Shown here piece by piece: positions 13,380-21,931 of a DNA stretch of 35,933 nt. The position numbers were made by a program, and so were the translations under genes. The notes below the pieces were generated by a model, which searched no databases, was not told the DNA's origin, and worked only from the letters and a program-made list of their open reading frames with translations. Each line of letters begins with the position of its first letter. Position 1 is the stretch's first letter. This DNA is from a virus. Location: positions 1 to 35,933 of IMG/VR virus record IMGVR_UViG_3300035698_023622; one strand, given 5' to 3'.

Positions 13380-13556
13380 ATGCAAGATTATCGGGAATTA
13401 AAAGTGGCTGAAAAACACGTTCGAAACAAGTGGGACGAAAAGAAGGTGCCACAACTATTGCTCTGCGGGGAATGGTTAAGAGCCGCAGGATTTGAGCCGG
13501 GTGATAAGTGTACAATCAAGGTAGAAAAAGGACGTTTAACGATACTATACATATGA
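13380..13556 (+). CDS. SymE-like small protein
   Basis: 58 residues from ATG 13380. The second half has the SymE-type swapped-hairpin signature: VPQLLLCGEWLRAAGFEPGD (27-46), then KCTIKVEKGRLTI. E. coli SymE is an SOS-induced toxin controlled by an antisense RNA, but many family members in mobile elements lack that control and are uncharacterised. The fold is related to AbrB/MazE DNA-binding domains, so a DNA-binding role is equally likely. Its stop overlaps the start of the next gene (ATGA), so the two are translationally coupled. Confidence 0.75.
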   Translation: MQDYRELKVAEKHVRNKWDEKKVPQLLLCGEWLRAAGFEPGDKCTIKVEKGRLTILYI

Positions 13557-14122
13557 AATACGACATTAAGACAATTAACGGGTACGACTTTTTTGAGTGC
13601 AGCTCGGCTCTGCAAAAGAGCATCAGGCGAGGACTGGAAGATGATGCGATGTTTTGGGCAGTAGAGCTTTTTGAGAGCAACTTTGCCGAATACGTTTGGA
13701 AGCGGCTCAGGATTATAAGCAGTGAAGATGTGGGGCTTGCCGAGCCTCACATTTCTTCTGAAATCTTCGCACTATATATGATGCACAAGGAGCAAGCAAA
13801 AAAGAAGGATGATAAGAATAAGCCGGAGCGGCTTTTCATGACACACGCGGTGCTGATGCTCTGTCGAGCTTCTAAATCGCGGCTCATAGACTGGACGTTG
13901 ATTCAATATTGGAATTGTCACAAGCAGATGTTGCGACCAATACCCGATTTTGCTTACGATAAGCACAACGGACATGGCAGAAAATTAGGACGTGGATGGG
14001 GTCATTTCTTTGAAGATGGCACTTTGCTCGAACCACACCTACCCCAACCCGGCGAAACCGAAGCTCGTGAAAAAGCAAAAGGAGCCGTGGATGGAAGTTG
14101 CGGAAATGGGTTGTTTGATTAA
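13553..14122 (+). CDS. Free-standing MgsA/RarA C-terminal domain protein
   Basis: 189 residues. Start 13553 is chosen by the ATGA overlap. It contains the conserved C-terminal region of the RarA/MgsA clamp-loader-like ATPases: SALQKSIRRGLEDDAMFWAV (18-37), then EYVWKRLRIISSEDVGLAEP (47-66). Its C-terminus has GHGRKLGRGWGHFFEDG. The AAA+ ATPase part of RarA is absent, with no Walker A or B. RarA acts at stalled replication forks and forms tetramers through this region. A phage copy of only this domain may bind host RarA or SSB or act in replication or recombination; that is inference. Confidence 0.75.
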   Translation: MKYDIKTINGYDFFECSSALQKSIRRGLEDDAMFWAVELFESNFAEYVWKRLRIISSEDVGLAEPHISSEIFALYMMHKEQAKKKDDKNKPERLFMTHAVLMLCRASKSRLIDWTLIQYWNCHKQMLRPIPDFAYDKHNGHGRKLGRGWGHFFEDGTLLEPHLPQPGETEAREKAKGAVDGSCGNGLFD

Positions 14123-14123
14123 A

Positions 14124-14160
14124 CCGTCCTATTATAATGAAAAGCCACGTTACAAATTTG
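14124..14160 (+). promoter_or_regulatory. Candidate late promoter, copy 3
   Basis: CCGTCCTATTAT (14124-14135; two mismatches) is followed by exactly 21 nt and TTTG (14157-14160). The TTTG lies in the loop side of the terminator hairpin at 14141-14177. The predicted start lies in its 3' arm, ~18 nt before the ATG at 14183. Confidence 0.55.
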
Positions 14161-14177
14161 TAGCGTGGCTTTTTTTT
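14141..14177 (+). terminator. Rho-independent terminator before terminase
   Basis: AAAGCCACG (14141-14149) pairs with CGTGGCTTT (14164-14172), with an inner TACAAA/TTTGTA stem and a T8 run. It ends the SymE/MgsA transcript and overlaps late promoter copy 3. Confidence 0.85.
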
Positions 14178-14182
14178 GTGCA

Positions 14183-14716
14183 ATGAATAAAGAAATAACG
14201 ATTACAAATAACAACATCGAAAAGGGTAAAGACCGCCTCGATGTATTCAAAGAACATTTGCTCGGCAATCGTAACCTGACGTCAAATCGAGACGTGGTAT
14301 ATTTCGAAAAACTTGCAAAAGCATGGGGGTGGGCATGTAAAATGTACAGCCCGCAGCAAATCGTAAAGATGCTAAATATCGAATATGGACATGAGAAAAC
14401 ATTTGCTTACCAAGTACTGAACGATGCGTTCCGGCTCTACGGAGACGCGTACGATATTAACAGAGAAGGAGTTTTGAAAACACTGATTGAAGCGGCTCAT
14501 CTTGCACTGTCAATTTCGATTCGAGACAAAGAATCTGAAGGTATCTTAAAATCCATTGATAGGCTCTACAAAATGTACGGCTTCGATAAGGGTGAAGTAA
14601 ATAACCTGCCTCCTGCCTCGCTCAGGATGCCGGGCGGCACTCGTGTATATACTTCAGGTCCAGTTCAAATAAATAATATCGAACAAAATGGAAGTACTGG
14701 AACTGAAGGTCAATAA
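14183..14716 (+). CDS. terS: Probable terminase small subunit
   Basis: I chose ATG 14183 (177 residues) because the in-frame GTG at 14165 lies in the terminator. The central region (SPQQIVKMLNIEYGHEKTFA, then YQVLNDAFRLYG) has the look of a small-terminase helix-turn-helix; it is followed by helical segments (LIEAAHLALSISIRDKESEG, DRLYKMYGFDKGE) suitable for oligomerisation. It precedes the terminase large subunit and overlaps it by 29 nt, the classical TerS-TerL pair. It would recognise the packaging site on phage DNA and pass it to TerL. Confidence 0.75.
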   Translation: MNKEITITNNNIEKGKDRLDVFKEHLLGNRNLTSNRDVVYFEKLAKAWGWACKMYSPQQIVKMLNIEYGHEKTFAYQVLNDAFRLYGDAYDINREGVLKTLIEAAHLALSISIRDKESEGILKSIDRLYKMYGFDKGEVNNLPPASLRMPGGTRVYTSGPVQINNIEQNGSTGTEGQ

Positions 14717-16250
14717 AAAACAGGCAGAATTTATTGAGCGAGTTTGCGAGAACAAAGCCGATTTCATCGACGAAAAAACGGGGCTTGGTTGGCAGACGGG
14801 TTTCAGGGCTACGTTTCAAGGAGGAAGGGGATCGGGCAAAACAAACGCTTTGATGCGTATGATTGCAGAAGTAGCACACGAATTGCCTCGGGCAAAGATA
14901 GCGTTGGCGAGCCTGACCTATGGACACGTTCAAAACGTCGTCCTTTCTCAAAGCCGAAAAGTTTGGGCAGAATACGGATTGCATGAATACCATCCAAAAC
15001 TCCGCCCATGGGGGCACTATGTAATTAACCGAAAGCCGCCTGAGGATTGGGATACTCCGCTTGAGGGAATGCAATCTTTTGAAAACGTTACCAGCTTTGT
15101 AAATGGGGTAGCGTTAGTTTATGTTTCCGCCGACCGTCCCGAAACGGCACGTGGGCATAATTTTGACGTGCTCCTAATGGATGAAAGTTTTATGCTCAAA
15201 CATCATTTTTACGATGCTATTCTTCGAAAAACAGTGCGGGCAAATAAAGGCACCTACAAAGACCCACGTACAGATAGAAAGGGACATAATCATCCGCTGC
15301 ACTGGCTAATTGCAGACTTTACTAGCGGTGCCTGGATACCAGCACAACAATGGATATATATTACTGAAGAACTTCAGAAGAAATACCCAGAGCGGTACTA
15401 CTTCCTGCAAGCTAACGTCTACGACAACATTGAGAACCTGCCCGGGAACTGGATCCAGATGGAACGCGAAGCTGCTACTTCAGATAGAGCTTTTCGTATC
15501 GAGGTATTAAATGAGCGGGTGAATCAGCTACCCAACTCATTCTACTCAGCATTCGATGATAAGATCCATACTTACTTTCAAATGTCAGACTACGTGTGGG
15601 ACGATGATGCTAAGCTGTATCGGGATATTCGTATTGATTACCAAGCCAACAAGCCGCTCGATCTTGGGCTTGATTTCAATGCAATGTTCACTTCGCTCCT
15701 GATTGCTCAACAAAAAGCAACTGATTATCTGATTATCAAATCGATGTTTGTTAAGCAGTCAAAATCAACTCTCGTTGAGCAGATTGCTAATGATTTCTGT
15801 GATGAATACAAGGATCATCGCAACAAAAAAGTGTACATATATGGCGATCATAGCGGGAAAAGTCGCGACCCAGGACGGCGTAAGACATTATACGAGTCCT
15901 TTTTTGACGTACTACGTGGGCGTGGTTGGGTAGTAATCAATAAGGTCCAGCGGATGTACCCACCCTACCAAATTAGATACCAAGTGCTCAACGCTATCTT
16001 AAACGGAACATCCAAGACCCCAACCGTAAAGGTAAATGAAGTACATGCAAAGGATCTTATCATCTCTATTCAGAATGCACCTGTTGTAAAAGACACTTTT
16101 GAAAAAGACAAGACTTCGGAGCAAAACGAAAACGTTGACCAACGATTTGCGACTCACTTCTCCGACATATTTGATTACATGATTTTCAAAAAGTTCGCAA
16201 GATTCATCCCAAAACTTTCTTCAGCCCGTTCAAGAGTTTCGTTCAAATAA
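14688..16250 (+). CDS. terL: Terminase large subunit
   Basis: 520 residues, normal for TerL. ATPase domain: Walker A GGRGSGKT (45-52) and Walker B VLLMDES (161-167), followed by a possible coupling segment around residue 209 (ADFTSG). The RNase H-like nuclease has acidic residues in LGLDF (Asp329), YIYGDHSG (Asp387) and HFSDIFDY (Asp493/Asp496), as expected for the two-metal site. It packages DNA into proheads and cuts the concatemer. No frameshift or missing motif. It ends the terminase operon. Confidence 0.95.
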   Translation: MEVLELKVNKKQAEFIERVCENKADFIDEKTGLGWQTGFRATFQGGRGSGKTNALMRMIAEVAHELPRAKIALASLTYGHVQNVVLSQSRKVWAEYGLHEYHPKLRPWGHYVINRKPPEDWDTPLEGMQSFENVTSFVNGVALVYVSADRPETARGHNFDVLLMDESFMLKHHFYDAILRKTVRANKGTYKDPRTDRKGHNHPLHWLIADFTSGAWIPAQQWIYITEELQKKYPERYYFLQANVYDNIENLPGNWIQMEREAATSDRAFRIEVLNERVNQLPNSFYSAFDDKIHTYFQMSDYVWDDDAKLYRDIRIDYQANKPLDLGLDFNAMFTSLLIAQQKATDYLIIKSMFVKQSKSTLVEQIANDFCDEYKDHRNKKVYIYGDHSGKSRDPGRRKTLYESFFDVLRGRGWVVINKVQRMYPPYQIRYQVLNAILNGTSKTPTVKVNEVHAKDLIISIQNAPVVKDTFEKDKTSEQNENVDQRFATHFSDIFDYMIFKKFARFIPKLSSARSRVSFK

Positions 16251-16270
16251 TTTTAATTCAAATTTCAAAA

Positions 16271-16333
16271 ATGAGTTTTCACATATTCAAAAGTGAAAAG
16301 AGCGATAGCCAAATCGCCAAAGTGCGGGCATAA
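16271..16333 (+). CDS. Possible 20-residue peptide
   Basis: A short frame (ATG 16271) encodes a 20-residue hydrophilic peptide, 20 nt after the terminase stop. Nothing beyond the start and stop supports it. The 225-nt stretch from 16251 to 16475 otherwise holds only late promoter copy 4. Confidence 0.15.
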   Translation: MSFHIFKSEKSDSQIAKVRA

Positions 16334-16435
16334 GTAAAAAGAAAGGCGGAAGGTTAAGGGTCTAAAAAATTGGTAACACGCTTATGAGTAGGGTTTTGAA
16401 TATATGAAAGAGCGGAATAGCAAGCTGTGCGAGTT

Positions 16436-16472
16436 CCGTCCTACTTTCTTTTGCTTGTTTTCGGGACTTTTG
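16436..16472 (+). promoter_or_regulatory. Candidate late promoter, copy 4
   Basis: CCGTCCTACTTT (16436-16447, perfect) is followed by 21 nt and TTTG (16469-16472). The ATG at 16476 begins 3 nt later, so the transcript is predicted to be leaderless. Confidence 0.7.
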
Positions 16473-16475
16473 AGC

Positions 16476-16784
16476 ATGAAAACAATCTATATCAAGGATG
16501 TTTTGCGGCAAGTGCGACTGGCTGGAAATGGATTCCCTTTAAATTTTGACATTGAATACCGACGAGCTGATGGCACGTTTGGAAGCAAAAAAGATTGTAC
16601 GCGAGCTGGTGCCGGACTTGCGATTTCTGATAAAAAAAGAGACATGGCAAGTATTAGCTACAAAGAGAGCCGGGCAAGCAAATTACAGCTTGAAGTGTGG
16701 GAAGGTGGAAAAGTGAAAGTGTTTGATATTTGGATTTGTTTACTGGTAAAATTTAACGGGCAACTAATTGACCCACGATTTTAA
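16476..16784 (+). CDS. Hypothetical protein before portal
   Basis: 102 residues from ATG 16476, chosen because the promoter box ends 3 nt before it; an earlier in-frame ATG at 16404 would lie upstream of the promoter. The product is mixed alpha/beta with many Lys/Arg (IEYRRADGTFGSKKDCTRAG, then DKKRDMASISYKESRASK). The stop overlaps the portal start (TAATG). No family can be named. It is the first gene of the portal-lysis operon. Confidence 0.6.
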   Translation: MKTIYIKDVLRQVRLAGNGFPLNFDIEYRRADGTFGSKKDCTRAGAGLAISDKKRDMASISYKESRASKLQLEVWEGGKVKVFDIWICLLVKFNGQLIDPRF

Positions 16785-18103
16785 TGAAGAAAGATATTAT
16801 AAAAATTGGCAGTAAAGCACTGGCGTTTCTTACAAACGGCACGAATACCGACGGCGTACGTGACGAAACGAGCGTACGTGGCTCTATTGTCAAACAAGTA
16901 TTTACCGCAGGTGGGAACTATGATATTTATCCTTGGGGGGCAAACAATAAGATGCCACACCTGAAGATCCAACTTTTGCGGAGTAATGGCGATGCTATGA
17001 ATTTGCTTGAAACGCGGGTAGACTTTTTGTACGGCAGCGGCTTTGGGTTTTTTAGGCATGAAGTGAAAGCTGGGAAGTTGATTAAAACGCCTTTTTTTTC
17101 TGATGAGATACTTGAGCTTGATAAAGTTGTGGATCTGCAAATTTTGGCAGTTGAAATGCTAACGGCACTCTGCGAAACTGCCAACTTCGTGTGTCACGTT
17201 TCGCAAGATGGGTCTACTCCTATCCTTACCACCCGCGACGTAATGACATGGAGGCAGGCGGTAGCAGAAAACGGAAAAGTAAAGGCGGGTATCATTTGCC
17301 CGGATTGGTCTGACGAGGATGTGGTAAGTAAAGAATGTATAGCCGTGCCTTATTGGGATGGAAGAAATGGAAATGACGGACTTATACACGGCAAACTGCC
17401 ACAAAGCGGACAATTCTATTACGGATTTCCGAAATGGTGGGCAGAAGAATCCTGCGAGTGGCTTGAAACTATGAATGTTATTTCAGGGCGTATTAAAGAA
17501 ACTGTTGGTAGTAATAACAACGTGAGCCATATCGTGCAAATAGCGAGCAGCTATTTTGACCAAATGGTGGCGGATAGACAAAGTAGCGAAGAGCTTGACG
17601 AAGACTTTGATTTTGAGGCGGAGAAAGCAAAAGCACGTAAGGACTTTCATCAAAACGCTCAAGACTTTCTTTTCAACGGGAAACTTAAAATATTGGTAGA
17701 TGAGTGTGATGTAGATGTAACGGGCAGGCTTTCTCCGTTAATTAATTTTCAGGAAGTCAAACGTTCTTTAAATTCTAAAGAATTTATTGATGCGTATGAT
17801 GCGGCCTTACGTGCTTTTGCGAATGCGAGTGGCATCTTGAGCGGACTGGCGGGAATTTCTGACGGAAAAGTAATTGGTGGATCTGGCAGCGAACTGAAGG
17901 TGAGTGCCAACTATCAGCAATTTTTTCGCACCCCTCGTGAACGGATGTTGGTGAGCCGGGTAATTGATAGGGTGTACCGCCAATATCTGAATTTGCCGAA
18001 CGATGTTTATGCCGGATTTTACTCAGTGCAATTGGTAAATGACAATATGGATAAAGGCGGCGTAAAAACTGATAATTCTGACAACGCAAACTCAAAAAGC
18101 TGA
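16784..18103 (+). CDS. Portal protein
   Basis: 439 residues, a typical portal length. Portal-like features: an N-terminal GANNKMPHLKIQLLRSNGDA segment, LLETRVDFLYGSGFGF (clip/wing start), an acidic insertion (ELDEDFDFEAEKAKARKDF), and a C-terminal stretch around NASGILSGLAGI and GSGSELKVSANYQQFF typical of the portal stem. It lies two transcription steps after terminase and is followed by a connector-like gene. It forms the ring at the capsid vertex through which DNA passes. The assignment rests on these features and context without a profile search. Confidence 0.8.
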   Translation: MKKDIIKIGSKALAFLTNGTNTDGVRDETSVRGSIVKQVFTAGGNYDIYPWGANNKMPHLKIQLLRSNGDAMNLLETRVDFLYGSGFGFFRHEVKAGKLIKTPFFSDEILELDKVVDLQILAVEMLTALCETANFVCHVSQDGSTPILTTRDVMTWRQAVAENGKVKAGIICPDWSDEDVVSKECIAVPYWDGRNGNDGLIHGKLPQSGQFYYGFPKWWAEESCEWLETMNVISGRIKETVGSNNNVSHIVQIASSYFDQMVADRQSSEELDEDFDFEAEKAKARKDFHQNAQDFLFNGKLKILVDECDVDVTGRLSPLINFQEVKRSLNSKEFIDAYDAALRAFANASGILSGLAGISDGKVIGGSGSELKVSANYQQFFRTPRERMLVSRVIDRVYRQYLNLPNDVYAGFYSVQLVNDNMDKGGVKTDNSDNANSKS

Positions 18104-19050
18104 TGCTGATACGCAATATTGACACCATAATCAAATACTTGGGGCGGGCGGTAAATACGTCTATGACTTTTGGCTGGATTGAAGCGTATTGTAACAATGC
18201 CGAAAATGAGTATTTGACCCGGGTTTTGGGTGAAGAACTCTTAGAAGAATTGAATACGGTTCTTGACGGTACACCGACAGGTTTCCCGCAAAAGCTGATT
18301 GAAAAAGCTCAAGAAGTGACGGCGTGGTACGGGTACGGGGCTTATCTGCCATTTAGCATTGGGCAGGATGGAGATTTTGGATTGCAGGAAGAAGATACAG
18401 ATAAATCCTCTCCGGTGCGGATTGGGGTACTGGACAAGCGACAGCGGGAAGCAGCTGAAAATGCAAGTAAGGCGATGGAGCGGCTTTTGGTTTGGCTATA
18501 CTTTAACAAAAACGAATTTGAAACGTGGAAAAGTAGCGATACTTATCAACAACGTGCGGGATTGTGGATTGAAACGGCGACAAAAATGACGAAATGGGTA
18601 CCGCAAGTGGCAAATAGCTACCTACTTTTTGAAACGCTGATGCCGTATTTGGCAAAAACGGAGCGGGATGTGGTACGCCGTGCGGCTGGTGCGGTGGTAT
18701 ATGATGCCTTATTGACGAAAATAAAGGCGGGGGATACGCTTGATGCGACCGAAGCAAAGCAAGTTATTTGGATTGAGCGGCTTATTGCTACTCAGGGGTA
18801 TCTTGAAGCTCTACCACACCTAAATATTGTACAAACCGGATCTGGAGCGTTGCGGGTATTGAGTGATTTTGACGGGATATATAATCGCAAGGCGGTGGAT
18901 GGGAAAGGTTTGCAACGCCTGATTGATTTGGCACAAACTGAGGCAAGACGCTCTATGAACGTGCTAAGGCGTGGTTTTTCTACGGAAGACGGCAGCTTGA
19001 ACAAGTTGCCTGACAATAGTGCGAACGGGATAATTTTCAGAATGAAATGA
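18103..19050 (+). CDS. Head-tail connector-like phage protein
   Basis: 315 residues, starting inside the portal stop (TGATG). Mostly helical, with Trp and aromatic residues (AWYGYGAYLPFS, ERLLVWLYFNKNEFETW) and a basic, Arg-rich C-terminus (ARRSMNVLRRGFS). I believe it belongs to a Bacteroidota phage family of unknown function (DUF6712-like) that regularly follows portal genes. A connector or adaptor at the portal is the natural guess from position. It overlaps the amidase gene by 4 nt (ATGA). Confidence 0.65.
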   Translation: MLIRNIDTIIKYLGRAVNTSMTFGWIEAYCNNAENEYLTRVLGEELLEELNTVLDGTPTGFPQKLIEKAQEVTAWYGYGAYLPFSIGQDGDFGLQEEDTDKSSPVRIGVLDKRQREAAENASKAMERLLVWLYFNKNEFETWKSSDTYQQRAGLWIETATKMTKWVPQVANSYLLFETLMPYLAKTERDVVRRAAGAVVYDALLTKIKAGDTLDATEAKQVIWIERLIATQGYLEALPHLNIVQTGSGALRVLSDFDGIYNRKAVDGKGLQRLIDLAQTEARRSMNVLRRGFSTEDGSLNKLPDNSANGIIFRMK

Positions 19051-19520
19051 GAAACATAAAATACATCGTATTGCATTGCACGGCTACTCCTCAGACAACG
19101 ACGGTGGCGAGTATTCAACGCTACTGGGCGGAAAATCTTAGATGGAAGAATCCGGGCTACCACTACCTTATCAAACCGAACGGTGATATTGTGCAGCTTT
19201 TGCAGATTGGACAGGTAAGCAACGGTGTGGCGGGGTATAATTCTGTAAGTATTCATATCAGCTATATCGGGGGGGTGGATGCGGATAATAAGCCGTTTGA
19301 TAACCGTACGGCGGCTCAGATTTCTTCTCAGATATTATTGTTACGCAAAATGAAGTCTTTTTTTCCGGCAGCGGAAATCAAGGGACACCGAGATTTTCCG
19401 GGCGTAGCGAAAGCTTGCCCGAGCTTTGAGGTCGCAGATTTCCTGAAAGGTATTAATATACTATTACAAGAACCGATTTTGGTGAGGGATGTACCGGAGG
19501 GGGTCATTAGAATAAATTAA
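19047..19520 (+). CDS. N-acetylmuramoyl-L-alanine amidase (endolysin)
   Basis: 157 residues, the size of T7-type single-domain lysins. Zinc ligands fit the amidase_2 pattern: His10 in IVLHCTAT, His114 in GHRDFPG and Cys124 in AKACPSF, very like the T7 lysozyme C-terminal motif. The YHYLIKPNGDIVQL strand (38-51) is also typical. It cuts the amide bond between N-acetylmuramic acid and the stem peptide at the end of infection. It has no signal peptide, so release depends on the holin encoded downstream at 21944. Confidence 0.92.
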   Translation: MRNIKYIVLHCTATPQTTTVASIQRYWAENLRWKNPGYHYLIKPNGDIVQLLQIGQVSNGVAGYNSVSIHISYIGGVDADNKPFDNRTAAQISSQILLLRKMKSFFPAAEIKGHRDFPGVAKACPSFEVADFLKGINILLQEPILVRDVPEGVIRIN

Positions 19521-19522
19521 TT

Positions 19523-19839
19523 ATGGGAGCGATAAAGGAGCATTTTCACGAAGAAATTATAGCAGGGCAAAACGCGGCTGCTAAGGGATTAAAAAATAAA
19601 CAAATTTTAAAAATGGAAGGTCAAAGTTTTGGACAAAAGGCAGTAGGATTAGACTTCAATCCGTCAGGAGACGATGAAGTTGGCACAGCAAAACAAACAA
19701 TAGCGGACGCTATTGATCAGATGAACAATCTGAGAAATTCTGATGTATCAGGCGGGTAAAACGGCATGCTTCTACCGCAATAACTATGCTGGAAGATGCT
19801 CAGATGAGAATGGTTAAAGCTATTACTTGGAAGGAGTAG
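19523..19839 (+). pseudogene. Acb2/Tad1-like anti-defence gene, frame broken
   Basis: The zero frame (19523-19759) gives 78 residues with AVGLDFNPSGDDEVGTAKQT (40-59) and IADAIDQMNNLR. The -1 frame then continues for 28 codons to a TAG at 19837-19839 and encodes RHASTAITMLEDAQMRMVKA. Together these match, in order, a family of small helical phage proteins I know as Acb2/Tad1-type, which sequester cyclic-nucleotide defence signals. One additional G in the GGG run at 19754-19756 would join both parts perfectly. Options are a recent 1-nt deletion, a sequencing error, or frameshifting. It lies between amidase and the secreted protein gene. The family call is from memory of the motif. Confidence 0.6.
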
Positions 19840-19894
19840 GCTTAGTGGGACAGTGACGGGTGGTCAAGTCAAGAATCACTAAAGTTTATAAATT

Positions 19895-21931
19895 ATGAAA
19901 AAGTTTTTTGGATTGTTGTTGGTTGCTTTTTTTGGGCTGCTGAGTTTGGGGGCATTTGCTCAGGATACGCTTGTTACTTCGAAAGGGAAGTACGTGTTGA
20001 AAGACGCGTATTACGCGGCGGATACTACGTTTATGTTTGCTGCGAAAATTGAGAAGGTTTTTATTAGCGAAGTTGCACCGATAGACAATTGTAGGCAGGT
20101 TGTTAATTGGGATAATACGAAGTTTACGAAGGTTATCGACGCCAACACTGATTTTGTAAATTATACGGTTGGTACGGATAACCCGAAGGCACGTGTTGAG
20201 TATTCTGCTGATAATGTGAACTGGCAGGATAGCCCGGTGCTGAAGCTGCGTAATTCTACTAACTGTGAAGGTATATTCTTACGCCTAAAAGGGTGTGAGA
20301 ATGTTAGCACATGGGGCTGTGTAGTGCCATTTGCGGAGACTGAAATTATTACTCCGCCGGTGGTGGTGGGTAAAAAGTATGTTGAGCCAAAAAGCTATGA
20401 TGTTTTTTCGCGGGTGGCTCTACCGGCACAAAATAATTCACAATATTATTTGGGTGCTGACCAGCTGGAGGCGGGAGATAAATCCAAAATGGATGGATTA
20501 GCTGGGTTTAATTATTTCCCGCTGGTGGTTTTACAGGGGAAACAGCGGTGGGATGTGAAGGAATGGAAACAGGATTTTGTATTTACTGCTGATCCGGTTA
20601 CAACATTTACGGATAATAATTCTACCTATTATTTCAGACCGCAATACGATGCTGACAATACGAGTCAGCTTGCGGATTTTGATTTGAAATTTCCCGATTT
20701 CAAGCTGCCGTCTGGTAAAATGACGGTCATGCAAATGACCAACGAACGGCAGAAGCAACTCAAAAATTACACGAACAAGGGCATTACGTATGCATTGGAA
20801 ACGGACGTTTCGAAACGTTACGCTTTTGTTTCTGATGATTGGCTGTACGAACTTGGCTGCCCGCAAGCTTATCAGAGCTCTCAGAAAGATTTTGACGAAT
20901 GGCTGCGGGTTACACCTGCAAACAGCATTCTGGAAAGTTTCAAACGCCGAATTATTCCTTTCAAGGACTACGGATATATAATGCTGAACTGGGAGGCGGT
21001 GGCGAACCGTGCTTTTGGCGAACATCGCGAAAAAATAAAGGATTGCTTGCGGTGGTATAAGCAACAAAAATATAACGCGAAGCTTAGCGCTTGGAACGAA
21101 ACTCCAATTAAGATATCCCGCATACAAATGGAACAGGACAGCCGAGCGGCAGATTATACAGGGGCAGTGAATTATACAGGATTGCTGGCGGATTTTCGGG
21201 AGAAATACAAGCGGCGGATTCAGTACCATGGTGATGATTACGCAAAAAATCTTGATGTTTTGCACGTGGGTGGCTATATGAACTACCCAACGAATTTTTC
21301 TACAATTCATCATTATATCTTGGAATTTCAGCTGAATAAAAAGTTTTATCCGGGAAAAACAATTCTAGCTACTATCTGGCCAACGCAGGAATTGATTGGG
21401 GATTTTCCGCTTGGGCGGCGAGATTTTTCGAATTATTACTGCTGGATTAAGCCCGCAGTTTTTCCGCAGACAATGTTTAACTGGGGCGTTTGGAGTGTTG
21501 CGGTTGGGGATGGTTTCGACTGTTGGTTCGATCCGGTTTATAGTACAAATGACAAGACGAAACAGGGGTTTGACTGTTTCCGTAACGGTCGGCTGAAACA
21601 ATCTAACCCTGAATATCCACACAATAGCTTAAAAAATGTGGATGACCTGATGGCGGGGGTTTGGGCTGTTTCTATCCACAAAGATATTATTGATGCAAAG
21701 ACGTCGTGGGTGTGGAATATGACGGCTGACGAAAGTTTGTTTTCAAAAAAACCATTGGTGGCTACAAAACTAAGTGCTGACGGGAAGGAGATGCTGATCT
21801 TGCTCTACGATGCTTTTAATGGCGAAAAGATTACGGAACACTTTGTACTGAAGCCGCTTAATTTTGGCGGTGGTGGTGCTATGATCAAGGCTTTTGGAAC
21901 GAGAACAAGCGTGGTGCGGGTGAAACTCTAA
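19895..21931 (+). CDS. Large secreted protein of unknown function
   Basis: 678 residues with a clear signal peptide (FGLLLVAFFGLLSLGAFAQ, cleavage after ~residue 23) and no later membrane segment. Residues ~25-150 look like one or two beta-sandwich domains (DNPKARVEYSADNVNWQDSP). Residues ~210-620 are rich in Trp, Tyr and charged residues, with FVSDDWLYELG, GYIMLNWEAVAN, YHGDDYAKNLDVLHVGGYM and ILATIWPTQE, reminiscent of a (beta/alpha)8 glycoside-hydrolase-like fold. No family could be fixed, and catalytic acids are only guessable. Its place between lysin and holin suggests a surface or lysis-related task, or a moron. Confidence 0.6.
   Translation: MKKFFGLLLVAFFGLLSLGAFAQDTLVTSKGKYVLKDAYYAADTTFMFAAKIEKVFISEVAPIDNCRQVVNWDNTKFTKVIDANTDFVNYTVGTDNPKARVEYSADNVNWQDSPVLKLRNSTNCEGIFLRLKGCENVSTWGCVVPFAETEIITPPVVVGKKYVEPKSYDVFSRVALPAQNNSQYYLGADQLEAGDKSKMDGLAGFNYFPLVVLQGKQRWDVKEWKQDFVFTADPVTTFTDNNSTYYFRPQYDADNTSQLADFDLKFPDFKLPSGKMTVMQMTNERQKQLKNYTNKGITYALETDVSKRYAFVSDDWLYELGCPQAYQSSQKDFDEWLRVTPANSILESFKRRIIPFKDYGYIMLNWEAVANRAFGEHREKIKDCLRWYKQQKYNAKLSAWNETPIKISRIQMEQDSRAADYTGAVNYTGLLADFREKYKRRIQYHGDDYAKNLDVLHVGGYMNYPTNFSTIHHYILEFQLNKKFYPGKTILATIWPTQELIGDFPLGRRDFSNYYCWIKPAVFPQTMFNWGVWSVAVGDGFDCWFDPVYSTNDKTKQGFDCFRNGRLKQSNPEYPHNSLKNVDDLMAGVWAVSIHKDIIDAKTSWVWNMTADESLFSKKPLVATKLSADGKEMLILLYDAFNGEKITEHFVLKPLNFGGGGAMIKAFGTRTSVVRVKL

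Noticed and set aside
13380-13556. Complete type I toxin-antitoxin locus
   Set aside because: No convincing antisense RNA promoter over the symE-like gene was seen, so only the protein family is claimed.
16404-16475. Upstream ATG for the gene before portal
   Set aside because: ATG 16404 would place the start before the late promoter 12-mer and add residues that do not look like a protein N-terminus; ATG 16476 fits the promoter.
20531-21313. 260-residue frame on the minus strand
   Set aside because: Antisense of the secreted protein gene, whose signal peptide and composition make the + strand clearly coding.
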